Shown here: in pieces, positions 8,694 through 17,109 of the stretch
Layout of the letters: the number at the start of each line of letters is the position of its first letter
Position numbering within the stretch: the first letter of the stretch is position 1
The notes under the pieces: generated by a model
Seen by the model: the letters and a program-made list of their open reading frames with translations, nothing else
Databases searched by the model: none
What the model was told of the DNA's origin: nothing
Source of the DNA: Trichomonas vaginalis G3
Taxonomy: Eukaryota; Parabasalia; Trichomonadida; Trichomonadidae
DNA: 64,000 bases
Reading direction: 5' to 3'
Assembly (NCBI RefSeq): GCF_026262505.1
Contig: NC_067203.1
Span: forward strand, 19,325,411 to 19,389,410
Translations under genes and position numbers: made by a program

Positions 8694-11180
8694 TTAAAAT
8701 AAATCAACAAAACTATCACCATCAGAATCTTCATAATATTTCCTTCTTATAACTTTTTTGATAGGACCTCCTTGTGGACGTTCTTTGCTTGCCATCTCAT
8801 CGCTTGGTTTTTTCTTTTTCCGTCTTAAAGTTTCTTTTGGTATTAATCGCTGGGATGCATCAATCAAACTTTGTAATGGCTTGGAAATGTTCTCTTCTAT
8901 TACATCTACAATGTTATTCTCTTTTTTAATGGTAAATTGTTTAACATTTACAATTTGTTGTATTGCCGTTGTAAACCTAGCTCTTGATTGATCTGAAACA
9001 TAGATCTTAATGAACTTATTGAAATCGCTTTCCTTTTCATCGAAATAAACATATTCACTCGCTGAATATTTCGTTATATCTGCATCATGAAGTGTTTTGA
9101 TGATTTCTAATGATTTCCTTTTGATTGCATAACTCAAAGCTGTTAACGAAGCATTATTACATTCATCTACATTGCTGCAAATGCTTATCATTCTTGAAAC
9201 AATTTCTGGTGAACAATATTGGCAAGCAAGCATTAAAGGAGTTTCATTTTCTATTTCTGTTTTGATGGAAATATCACACTTGCGATCAAGAATCTTATTT
9301 ACAAGGATATCACTTCCTTTCTTAATTGCTATGACAATTAAAGATTCATGCACATAGTTTGGAGATCCATAATATCTTTTAGTATATGGTACTAATATTG
9401 GTGGACATATCTTTGGATCGGCGCCATTTTCTAATAGAATATTAACTAATTCAAAGTTATTTGATTGAAATGCATAATTAAGAGCAGTAAATCCTTCTTT
9501 ATTTTTGGAATTAATATTATGACATTGTTCGACAATGTTTGTAATGGTTTGTTCGGCATTTATTTCAATTGTCTTGGACTTATTAATGGTCTTCAATGCC
9601 AATATTAAAGGAGTATTTCCATCAGAATCGATTTCTTCGAAATCTTCGTAATTATCACTTATTAAATTTATTGTTTCAACACTGAAATTTTTGAAAATAG
9701 AACAAAGCGGTTTTGGATATCGTAAAGACTTTTGAAGTATATCTATTCCATGCAAAATAAGAAATTGCATTACTTCATCAGATCCAGAATTAATACCATA
9801 GTCAAGCAAAGTCATACCATTATATTCAATATCATTTGAAATTTGATATCCTATAATTGAAAGAAATTCAGTCAATTTCCCTGATTTCGCTTCAATTGCA
9901 TATATAACAGGAGGCTTTCTATCTTTGGTTTGTATTGGAACTCCATTCAAATAGAGATATTCAACAATATAACTATTTCCTTTTTCAATAGCATATTTCA
10001 TCAATTTGTTGTTTTCTTTCTCGTGTAATACACTTTTATATGAATTATAAATCAATAGGTCAATGATTTCATTTGAAACGTTATAATCAATCGCTTTGAA
10101 CAATAAAGAATTAACTTCAAAATCATATGAATACTCTAATAACAACTTCATCATATCAATAGATTGAATCTGCATTGCCTTTGTCATCATGATTTTTAGA
10201 TTCTTTTCATTTCTAATTTCCTCATTATTCATCAAGTATTTGATAATATCAAATTTTCCTCTTTCAACAAGATCAGCAATACTTTCATTAGATGGTTTGT
10301 GATTTTTAATAAAGTATTCTATGCCTTTTAAGTAATCAAATCGAAGACATTTTTCATAGTATTGATCAATTTTAAGCCCTTTTTCTATTGCAAAATCTGC
10401 AATTTTGAATAATTTGTTTTTCAGTAAATAACCAAAAGAATCATCAATATTGTTCATTATACAAAATGTATATGCTCTAACATTGAAACATTTCAAGCAT
10501 ATGAGACTGCTGATATTTATTTTTGTTGAATTCGAAATTATCCAATCAGCAATTTCATTGTGATGATATTTAATTGCAGTTGTCAAATAAGGAGTAAAAG
10601 AAAACTCTAACTCATTAAGAATACTAATGATATCAAGATTTCCAGAGATTACTGCTAATTTACACGCTTTTTCTGTTGGTTTTAACCCATTCATTAATAG
10701 ATATCTAAAAAGTTCCATATTTTCTTTAAGAACTGTTAGATCAACAAGGAAATTGAAGCTTTCATTATTCTCTTTAGGTACACGTTCTTCAAATTCTGCT
10801 TTAAACGAATCATTATCATCATTTTCAATGAAATGAGCCAATTTTTCGCTTAAACTAAGTTCTCTATCATCATTGAAGTCAAAATCTCTTTCAGTACTTC
10901 TACGAACATCTTTTCTTATTGACGAATTGGTTGTTTTATTAGCTGAATTAAAATTCAAAAAATTGAAAAAGCTTAAGTTTCTTTTCATTATTCTTTTGTA
11001 AAACTTTTCAATTAGAATAGACCAGTAACCATCTGGATTTATTTTATCAAGTAGTTTACGAAATTTCTCCGAATTTTGTTCAAAATCGTCGTGGCAAAGA
11101 GATATTGCTGCCAATTCTTCAAAATCTCGAAGGAAACTAGGAATCTCACAGCATGATATCTGTGGAATGGCTAGTTCCAT
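8694..11180 (-). CDS. Large ankyrin-repeat protein with basic C-terminal tail
   Basis: An intact 828-residue protein. Residues 1-130 form a helical, non-ankyrin N-terminal domain of the kind common in trichomonad ankyrin proteins, followed by an acidic linker with FDFNDDRELSLSEKL. From about residue 140 to 730 there are diverged ankyrin units, best preserved as DGNTPLILAL, EGFTALNYAFQSNNFELVNI and NETPLMLACQYCSPEIVSRM. The tail (about 785-828) is very basic (RRKKKKPSDE, then KKVIRRKYYEDSD) and may be a nuclear localisation or nucleic-acid-binding segment. Ankyrin units bind other proteins; the partner is unknown. The family is one of the largest in the T. vaginalis genome. No membrane segment is seen. 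The repeats are far more diverged than in the ankyrin gene at 14843-16816, so this is the older copy or under less homogenisation. Confidence 0.85.
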   Translation of the reverse strand: MELAIPQISCCEIPSFLRDFEELAAISLCHDDFEQNSEKFRKLLDKINPDGYWSILIEKFYKRIMKRNLSFFNFLNFNSANKTTNSSIRKDVRRSTERDFDFNDDRELSLSEKLAHFIENDDNDSFKAEFEERVPKENNESFNFLVDLTVLKENMELFRYLLMNGLKPTEKACKLAVISGNLDIISILNELEFSFTPYLTTAIKYHHNEIADWIISNSTKINISSLICLKCFNVRAYTFCIMNNIDDSFGYLLKNKLFKIADFAIEKGLKIDQYYEKCLRFDYLKGIEYFIKNHKPSNESIADLVERGKFDIIKYLMNNEEIRNEKNLKIMMTKAMQIQSIDMMKLLLEYSYDFEVNSLLFKAIDYNVSNEIIDLLIYNSYKSVLHEKENNKLMKYAIEKGNSYIVEYLYLNGVPIQTKDRKPPVIYAIEAKSGKLTEFLSIIGYQISNDIEYNGMTLLDYGINSGSDEVMQFLILHGIDILQKSLRYPKPLCSIFKNFSVETINLISDNYEDFEEIDSDGNTPLILALKTINKSKTIEINAEQTITNIVEQCHNINSKNKEGFTALNYAFQSNNFELVNILLENGADPKICPPILVPYTKRYYGSPNYVHESLIVIAIKKGSDILVNKILDRKCDISIKTEIENETPLMLACQYCSPEIVSRMISICSNVDECNNASLTALSYAIKRKSLEIIKTLHDADITKYSASEYVYFDEKESDFNKFIKIYVSDQSRARFTTAIQQIVNVKQFTIKKENNIVDVIEENISKPLQSLIDASQRLIPKETLRRKKKKPSDEMASKERPQGGPIKKVIRRKYYEDSDGDSFVDLF

Positions 11181-11891
11181 CCTGATTCAGTTAGAAAATA
11201 AAACCTGTCTTATCCATCAAAGAAAAATTGAGTGGTATTCAAAAATTTTTTTGATTTGACTGAGTGAAATCACTAAAAACAAATAAAATTCTTATTTAAA
11301 TTTTACGAGCTTTCATCAAAATAACGTGCATGATGCAATCATGTCAAAAGTACATTCCTGATACTTCCCTGCGGCAAAATTTCAAATATATAGAATAAAT
11401 AGAATCAATGGGAACCATATATGGATGATATGATCTTATTTTGAAAATTTTCTAATATAAATATTCTATTTAGATGCAATCTCCTGTCTTTTTCATCATA
11501 CTCTGACAAACATAGAATCACAGTATCACAGGAGCATTAGCTTATGCTAATGCTTTCTGGATTAACTTCCACATTTGTATGACATCCCGAGAACTTCAAC
11601 ATGAACTAATTGCAGACAAGTTCTCCGGCTCCTATTATACTTAGAATCACCAATACAAACTTTTGTTGTTGGCATCAATTGAAAAAAAATCTTTACAACA
11701 TAAACCTCCCATCAAGCCGATTTTCGTTTTCATTTGAAAATAGGAATACCTATTTGATACCAAATCCAAAATACGAAACAAAATTTCGCATCGTAAAAAA
11801 TTTGAGATCACACAGTTTACAATTTATGTAAAGAAAATTGGTCGAATATAAAAAAAATCCTTAATATTACATTGAGCAATTAAATCATAAT
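11181..11891. other. Intergenic stretch with one perfect hairpin
   Basis: About 700 bp between two minus-strand genes. The open frame at 11610-11831 is not convincing. The one structured feature is the hairpin at 11533-11554, listed separately. Confidence 0.4.
11533..11554. repeat. Perfect 9-bp hairpin
   Basis: AGCATTAGC (11533-11541), a TTAT loop and GCTAATGCT (11546-11554) make a perfect stem-loop about 340 bp downstream of the 14-3-3 stop codon. Its role is unknown. Confidence 0.6.
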
Positions 11892-12605
11892 TTACTCGTT
11901 GTCCTGTGTCCAGAGTTGAACGTTATCACGAAGGAGTTGAAGGATCATTGTTGCCTCAGAGTATGAGTTATCTGAGTTCTTCTCAACATTGGATGAGCAT
12001 GTATTGTATGTCTTCTGAGCAAGATCGATGGCCTTTTGCTTTTCGCCGATGATCTCATAAAGGAAGACAGAGTAGTTAAGGATGAGGCCGAGTGATGTTG
12101 GGCGGTACTGAGCGATTTCAGCGTTGGAAATCTGCATAGCAGCTTCGTAGCATTCCTTAGCCTTCTGGGCTGGTTCTGTCTTCTCATCATCAGAGCGGGA
12201 TTCGCAGATGTAGCGGTAGTAGTCAGCCTTGAGCTTCTGGTAGAAAACGCGGGATTCAGCTGTCTTGGCAGCTGGGAGAAGGGAAAGATCGACGAGGCCG
12301 ATAAGCTCGTTGCAGTACTTCTCAAGTTCGCCAAGGATAACCTTGCGATAGGCGTTGAGGGAGGCAACGCGCTGTGTGTTGCCACGGCCATCTTCATGCT
12401 CGAGGATAGCGGCGATCATGCGGAGACCATTACGGCGGGATCCGATGATGTTCTTGTATGCAACAGAAAGGAGGTTGCGCTCATCGTTTGTAAGATCAGC
12501 AGAAAGCTCAATAACCTTCTTCATTGTGTCGACCATATCCTGATGGCGGTCAGTCTGGTCATAGATTTGAGCCATGAACAAAGCAACGTCGCGTTCGTTC
12601 GACAT
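11892..12605 (-). CDS. 14-3-3 protein
   Basis: A 237-residue 14-3-3 protein, a phosphoserine/threonine-binding dimeric adaptor of the cytosol. Family marks in order: NLLSVAYKNIIGSRR (44-58), with Lys51 and Arg58 in the places of the phosphate-binding Lys49/Arg56 of human zeta; KADYYRY (126-132), giving Arg131 and Tyr132 for the rest of the phosphate clamp; SLGLILNYSVFLYEI (171-185); and LLRDNVQLWTQD (224-235). Length is slightly below the human isoforms (245-255), with a short acidic tail. The clamp residues are complete, so it should bind phosphopeptides. Codon use is G/C-ending, unlike the ankyrin genes, which suggests strong expression. A good Initiator lies 7 nt before the ATG. Confidence 0.97.
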   Translation of the reverse strand: MSNERDVALFMAQIYDQTDRHQDMVDTMKKVIELSADLTNDERNLLSVAYKNIIGSRRNGLRMIAAILEHEDGRGNTQRVASLNAYRKVILGELEKYCNELIGLVDLSLLPAAKTAESRVFYQKLKADYYRYICESRSDDEKTEPAQKAKECYEAAMQISNAEIAQYRPTSLGLILNYSVFLYEIIGEKQKAIDLAQKTYNTCSSNVEKNSDNSYSEATMILQLLRDNVQLWTQDNE

Positions 12606-12607
12606 TA

Positions 12608-12614
12608 GATGTGA
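12608..12614 (-). promoter_or_regulatory. Initiator (TCACATC) of the 14-3-3 gene
   Basis: On the minus strand TCACATC fits the trichomonad Initiator TCA(+1)YWW. Transcription would start at 12612 and give a 7-nt leader, within the very short range known for T. vaginalis mRNAs. Confidence 0.7.
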
Positions 12615-12781
12615 AGTGGTCGTAACTATTCAAAACGCCAAATTTCTTTCAAATTAGAAATTATAAACTGTTTTAAGATTAGTAAACATAATATAAATAA
12701 GTTTATTGTTGAGGTCTTTATTAAAATAAAAACTGGCGGTTATTTTTTCTCTTGCTTTTTCATAAAAATAAAAATGGAAAA

Positions 12782-12916
12782 TCAAATCGCCTCTATTTCA
12801 AAGAATTAAAATCAGATACAGCACCACTTCCAAGATATGATAATGAAAATCAAAAACCAATTGGACGAGAAATAGCAATTAATTCAAAACGTATTTATTC
12901 GGATCATTCAACTTAG
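12782..12916 (+). pseudogene. Short coding-like relic
   Basis: An open frame read from 12782 to TAG at 12914-12916 encodes protein-like sequence (ELKSDTAPLPRYDNENQKPI). An ATG at 12774 lies in another frame and reaches a stop after 11 codons, so a single frameshift near the start is possible. No family was recognised. It is either a host gene remnant or a very short frameshifted gene. Confidence 0.25.
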
Positions 12917-12932
12917 TTATGCATAGTTAAAA

Positions 12933-13139
12933 TTAATTATGAGAAAATTTCCCTAAAATTATGAATTTTTCAAAATTATCAATTGTCTGCACCTGCTGCA
13001 ATACGTCTACAGCATGAACTAGTTTAGGATATTGCATTTGACTTATCAAATTAGTATAAATCACTTCGATGGTTTCGGCTAATCATTGAAAGTCAATCAA
13101 ACAATAACATAATCGATATTTCAGAATTTGCTTTGCCAT
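12933..13139 (-). pseudogene. Unidentified host gene relic with one in-frame stop
   Basis: On the minus strand one frame of 69 codons runs from ATG (13139) to TAA (12933) with a single internal TGA after residue 18. It opens MAKQILKYRLCYCLIDFQ and continues beyond the TGA with LAETIEVIYTNLISQMQYPK, then LVHAVDVLQQVQTIDNFEKF. The amino-acid mix on both sides of the stop looks like real protein, so this is probably a decayed host gene. It lies upstream of the 14-3-3 gene on the same strand. No family is recognised. Confidence 0.35.
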
Positions 13140-13520
13140 GAGGGGAATTATAACATAATTCACTTGAGCCTATATTAAGTATAAGTCAATAAAGACGATA
13201 TCAATCTTTGATATGAGTAACAACAAATTATCTAATAATTTGCAACTGTACATCGGCACTTCGTTCGAAATTTAAAGAATTCAATCAAAAAATTTCAAAT
13301 AAAAATATGATATTTTCAAAATATAGTACTTTCATATTGAATTATAAGAAAAATGACTGGAAAATAACTGCAGACATTTATCTTTTTAAGAAAACAAACA
13401 CTATGCCTACAAATAAGATTATCATATTTTATTTTGTGATAAAAATTGATTTTTCAAGTAAGAAAAGAGATTAAAATATTTTTAGTTGGATTTGTTTGAA
13501 TGTTATTATATATATATACT
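13140..13520. other. Intergenic stretch, no gene seen
   Basis: AT-rich downstream region of the V-ATPase c gene, including a short (TA)n run at about 13508-13518. Nothing else is supported. Confidence 0.4.
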
Positions 13521-14042
13521 TTAAGGGCGGGCTCCACAAGCTAGAACGGACTTGCCACTCAAAATCATTGAAATAATGAATCCGTAAAGACCTAAAACTT
13601 CTCCGAAAATCAAAATAAGCATAGCACCCATGAAAAGTTCTGGATGAGAGCTCATAGCGCGACATGAAACATCACCAGCAATTCCGATAGCGCAGCCTGA
13701 TGCTAAACCAGCAAGACCGACACAAAGACCACCACTGAAGATAGCGTATGATTTGAATTGTGAGAATGGATAGTGAATATTTGTTGATGAAATAATTGCA
13801 GCGACTAAACCGTAGATACCGACAATACCGGCCATAATGACTGGCATCATAGAACGGTAGAAGAGTTCTGGATGCTCAGAGCAGACCTTGAACAAGCCGA
13901 TGGCAGATTTGAATGTGCCATAAGCACTTCCTAATGATGTGAAAGAAAGAGCGCAGGCAATTCCGACATATCCGAGAGCAACTGATGTTGGTGGGCAATA
14001 TGGGTCGTTAAATTGCTGTTCGGGTGAGTAAGTTGCAGACAT
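13521..14042 (-). CDS. V-type ATPase proteolipid subunit c
   Basis: A 173-residue proteolipid with four membrane helices (about residues 21-43, 64-85, 98-121 and 137-161), forming the proton-carrying c ring of the V-ATPase that acidifies vacuoles and lysosome-like compartments. It is the doubled hairpin form typical of V-type c (about 160 residues). The proton-binding acid is Glu148 in LIFGEVLGLYG, matching Glu137 of yeast Vma3. Gly-rich helix packing motifs are SLGSAYGTFKSAIG (36-49) and SGCAIGIAGDVSCRA (115-129). The latter matches the GDAGVRG-type loop of other c subunits only partly, with Cys in place of Gly. Codon use is G/C-leaning. A close Initiator supports the chosen start. c', c'' or F-type subunit c are less likely from the length and the Glu context. 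Confidence 0.95.
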   Translation of the reverse strand: MSATYSPEQQFNDPYCPPTSVALGYVGIACALSFTSLGSAYGTFKSAIGLFKVCSEHPELFYRSMMPVIMAGIVGIYGLVAAIISSTNIHYPFSQFKSYAIFSGGLCVGLAGLASGCAIGIAGDVSCRAMSSHPELFMGAMLILIFGEVLGLYGFIISMILSGKSVLACGARP

Positions 14043-14047
14043 TCAGC

Positions 14048-14054
14048 TTTATGA
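14048..14054 (-). promoter_or_regulatory. Initiator (TCATAAA) of the V-ATPase c gene
   Basis: TCATAAA on the minus strand matches TCA(+1)YWW. A start at 14052 leaves a 10-nt leader before the ATG. Confidence 0.65.
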
Positions 14055-14550
14055 AGTTTACAAAATGGCCTTTTAATTTTCAAGACCTGATCGTCATGAC
14101 GATTAAAAAGTTCCAATTGCTGGGATGCTATTAAAATATACCAAGCCTATTTTAAAATAAAAAGACTTGACTCAATCAATTTCACCATTTGGAGTTCCAT
14201 CAGAACTGACATTTGTAAACTCAAACTTTTGACAATGTAAACCAGAAAATTTGACAATTTACAATATTATTTCTTTTTATTATTATGTGTATATAGTAGA
14301 AATAATATCTCCATATGAAATTAATATAAATCCCAAAATTATGGTCTCTGACAATGACTTAAAAAATGATATTATTTCATATTATTTGAGAATGATATGT
14401 TAGATCTGAAATATAGTATACACATGTAAAACACTTCGGAATGATATATATTTTTGAATTTACAACTAAAGAAATTTCCCAATTTTAAATATGTTGGCCG
14501 ACGGGCCTCATTCAATTTTATCTTCAGTGAAAATTTTCTATAGAAATTGA
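14055..14550. other. Intergenic stretch, no gene seen
   Basis: AT-rich upstream region of the V-ATPase c gene. Nothing beyond the Initiator can be supported. Confidence 0.4.
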
Positions 14551-14721
14551 TTTTTTATCAAAATACTTAATAAGGAACTTAAAAAGAATGAAGGAGCATT
14601 CAAAATTACTGTTCTGATTGAGTGTCTGAAAGGTCAAGTGACTGCTGCTTTTATGAATCATATCAAGGAAGTTAGAAACAAAATATACACAAACTTTGTA
14701 GAATTTGATGTCTTCAATTAA
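14551..14721 (+). pseudogene. Coding-like relic without start
   Basis: A frame of 56 codons ending in TAA carries protein-like sequence (KITVLIECLKGQVTAAFMNH, then IKEVRNKIYTNFVEFDVFN). It has no ATG and a stop just upstream, and its family is unknown to me. It looks like a short remnant of a host gene. Confidence 0.3.
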
Positions 14722-14842
14722 CAGTATATCTCCATTTGTTTATTATTGCTATAATTAATAAAAATGAAAATTAATTTTTATTTCGAATAAAAGATTAAAA
14801 GAAGAATCACGTGAAAACTTGTACCAGACATAAACTTCGGAT

Positions 14843-16816
14843 TCAAAGGAATGAACAATGTTGATTGGATTTATTTGGTGCATCATATATAGCGGTATTT
14901 TCATTAATGGTAACATCTTTTTCATTGATATTTGCCCCATGGGAAATAAGAACTTCGGCCGCTCTTTTGCTATTATTTTCTGTTGCATAGTGTAGAGCAG
15001 TTTTTCCTTTAATATCTGTTTCATTGATATTTGCTCCATGGGAAATAAGAACTTCGGCCACTTCTTTGCTATTATATTCTGCTGCGCGATGAAGGGGTGT
15101 TTTTCCATTTTTATCTTTTTCATTGATATTTGCACCAAGTGAAACAAGAAGTTCAGCTATTTCTTTACTATTGTTACATGCTGCAATATGAAGAACGGTT
15201 TGTTCATATTTATTTTTTTGATTGATATTTGCTCCATGAGAAATAAGCATTTCGGCCATTTCATTATTATTAAAACGTGCTACATTATGAAGAGCTGTTT
15301 TCCCACTTTTATCTTTTTCATTGATATTCGCTCCGTGTAAAACAAGTAACTTGAATACTTCTTTTGCTTGATGTAATGTTGCGGCATGAAGAGCAGTTTC
15401 CTCATTAAAATCTTTTTCATTGAGATCTGCACCATGGGAAATAAGAATTTCGGCGGTTTCTTTATTATTTTGATTTGCTGCAACATGGAGAGCTGTTTTC
15501 CCATTTGTATCTTTATCATTGATATTAGCACCATGTGATAGAAGTATTTCAGCTGTTTTTATATTATTATTCATTGCTGCAATATGAAGAGCGGTTAGCC
15601 CATATTTATCTTTATCATTAATATTTGCACCATGAGAAAGAAGAAGTTCAGCTGTTTCTTTACTATTATTAAGTGCTGCTATATGAAGAATTGTTTTCCC
15701 TTCTTTTTCTCTTTCATTGATATTAGCACCATGTGAAATAAGAATTTCAGCTGTTTCTTTGCTATTATAACGTGCTGCTGTATGAAGAACGGTTTGTCCA
15801 TCTTTATCCTTTTCATTAATATCTGCACCATGTGAAATAAGAAATTCAGCTGTTTCTTTGCTATTATATTCTGCTGTACGACGAAGAGGGCTTACACCAA
15901 ATTCATCCTTTGAATTGATATTTGCTCCAAGTGAAAGGAAATATTCACAAAGGGATGGAATATCAAACTTCAGTGAATTAAAAAAGCAATTGTTAACATC
16001 ATTAGTTTGATCGAAATAAACTAAAAATGATTCAAGATTATTATAATTTCCACAAAAAGATAAATCGATGTTTGTGTTGTATTCATTCATCAAGAATGTA
16101 ACAAAATCAATGTTGTGTGAAATAATTGCTTTTTCCATGCATTCTTTATTTGGTGTTTTATATTTCAAACATTCACTCATGATCTCTGGATTTCCTCCTA
16201 AAAATGATAATTCTAGACATGTTTCAGTTATTTTTGATTTAAACTTCGTTCTTAATAACTTAAAGCAATCAACTGAACCATAGTAACAACATAATTCAAG
16301 TAATGAATATCCTGGATAAGTTATTGGATATAAACTGCTATTAATTATTAGTTTTTTATCAAATCCTTCTTTTTCGGTGAATGATATGAATGTTTTGAGG
16401 TCATTATCCATAATTGCTCTGCAAATTGTATTTTCTGTAAGAATATCGAGATTTCGAAATTTGTAAAAATCACCTAATTTAATCCCATATTCTTTATAAA
16501 ACAGAAAGATTGAAATAGAGTTAGCATTGCTGACCTCATGGACATGATAATCATCAGATATGAATTTAGCAAGAGTTAAATATGACTTTGAATAGCGATT
16601 ATTATAAGGAATGATATCTAAAATATCTTTTAAAATATTTTGAGGGAGATATTTCTTTGAATCAATCAACTCTGTTTTGAGCATTTTGTAAATCTCGTAT
16701 AAATCTTCTTCATTTTGTGTTTTCAACTGATACAATGCATTGTATGAATCGATGTAGTATTCAAAGGTATTTCTCAATTGGTCATATCTATTTGGTTGAA
16801 TGTCTTGATCAGACAT
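14843..16816 (-). CDS. DUF3447/ankyrin-repeat protein ending in a CaaX-like box
   Basis: A 657-residue protein. The frame opens 23 codons further upstream (ATG at 16885), but the start at 16816 (MSDQDIQPNRYDQLR) is the usual beginning of this trichomonad family and has an Initiator 16 nt before it, so I use it. Residues 1-290 are the helical N-terminal domain (TENEEDLYEIYKMLKTELIDS-like region, then a DUF3447-like segment with LELCCYYGSVDCFKLL). Residues 295-657 hold ten 33-residue ankyrin units plus a partial one, with consensus HGANINEKDKDGKTALHIAA. They are so alike at the DNA level that they form a 99-bp tandem repeat, pointing to recent expansion or gene conversion. The protein ends CSFL, a CaaX-type tetrapeptide whose final Leu favours geranylgeranylation, so membrane anchoring is possible. 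A paralogous relic lies at 22045-22800. The partner is unknown. Confidence 0.85.
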   Translation of the reverse strand: MSDQDIQPNRYDQLRNTFEYYIDSYNALYQLKTQNEEDLYEIYKMLKTELIDSKKYLPQNILKDILDIIPYNNRYSKSYLTLAKFISDDYHVHEVSNANSISIFLFYKEYGIKLGDFYKFRNLDILTENTICRAIMDNDLKTFISFTEKEGFDKKLIINSSLYPITYPGYSLLELCCYYGSVDCFKLLRTKFKSKITETCLELSFLGGNPEIMSECLKYKTPNKECMEKAIISHNIDFVTFLMNEYNTNIDLSFCGNYNNLESFLVYFDQTNDVNNCFFNSLKFDIPSLCEYFLSLGANINSKDEFGVSPLRRTAEYNSKETAEFLISHGADINEKDKDGQTVLHTAARYNSKETAEILISHGANINEREKEGKTILHIAALNNSKETAELLLSHGANINDKDKYGLTALHIAAMNNNIKTAEILLSHGANINDKDTNGKTALHVAANQNNKETAEILISHGADLNEKDFNEETALHAATLHQAKEVFKLLVLHGANINEKDKSGKTALHNVARFNNNEMAEMLISHGANINQKNKYEQTVLHIAACNNSKEIAELLVSLGANINEKDKNGKTPLHRAAEYNSKEVAEVLISHGANINETDIKGKTALHYATENNSKRAAEVLISHGANINEKDVTINENTAIYDAPNKSNQHCSFL

Positions 16817-16827
16817 TAAAAAATTTA

Positions 16828-16834
16828 CAAGTGA
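16828..16834 (-). promoter_or_regulatory. Initiator (TCACTTG) deciding the start of the ankyrin gene
   Basis: TCACTTG on the minus strand fits TCA(+1)YWW and gives a 16-nt leader to the ATG at 16816. It lies inside the longer open frame, which argues against the upstream ATG at 16885. Confidence 0.6.
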
Positions 16835-17109
16835 AAAATTTTTGGGGTATAATTTAGTCGTCAAATTTTGATGAAAATTTTTCATAATAAAATTTTGGAC
16901 ATTTTCAATAATATGCTGCCAAATAGGAAATTAAAATAAAAAAATTTAAAACGATAACTGATTTTTTTTACAAGAGAACATCTTTTGGCTTTAAGAAGGT
17001 CAACTATAAATTAGTAAATTCATCCAATCAGATTTCAAATACAATATTTTTCAAAAAAAAAGGATAATTTAAGAATAAATCAACATTTTATATCTAAATA
17101 CAAATATTA

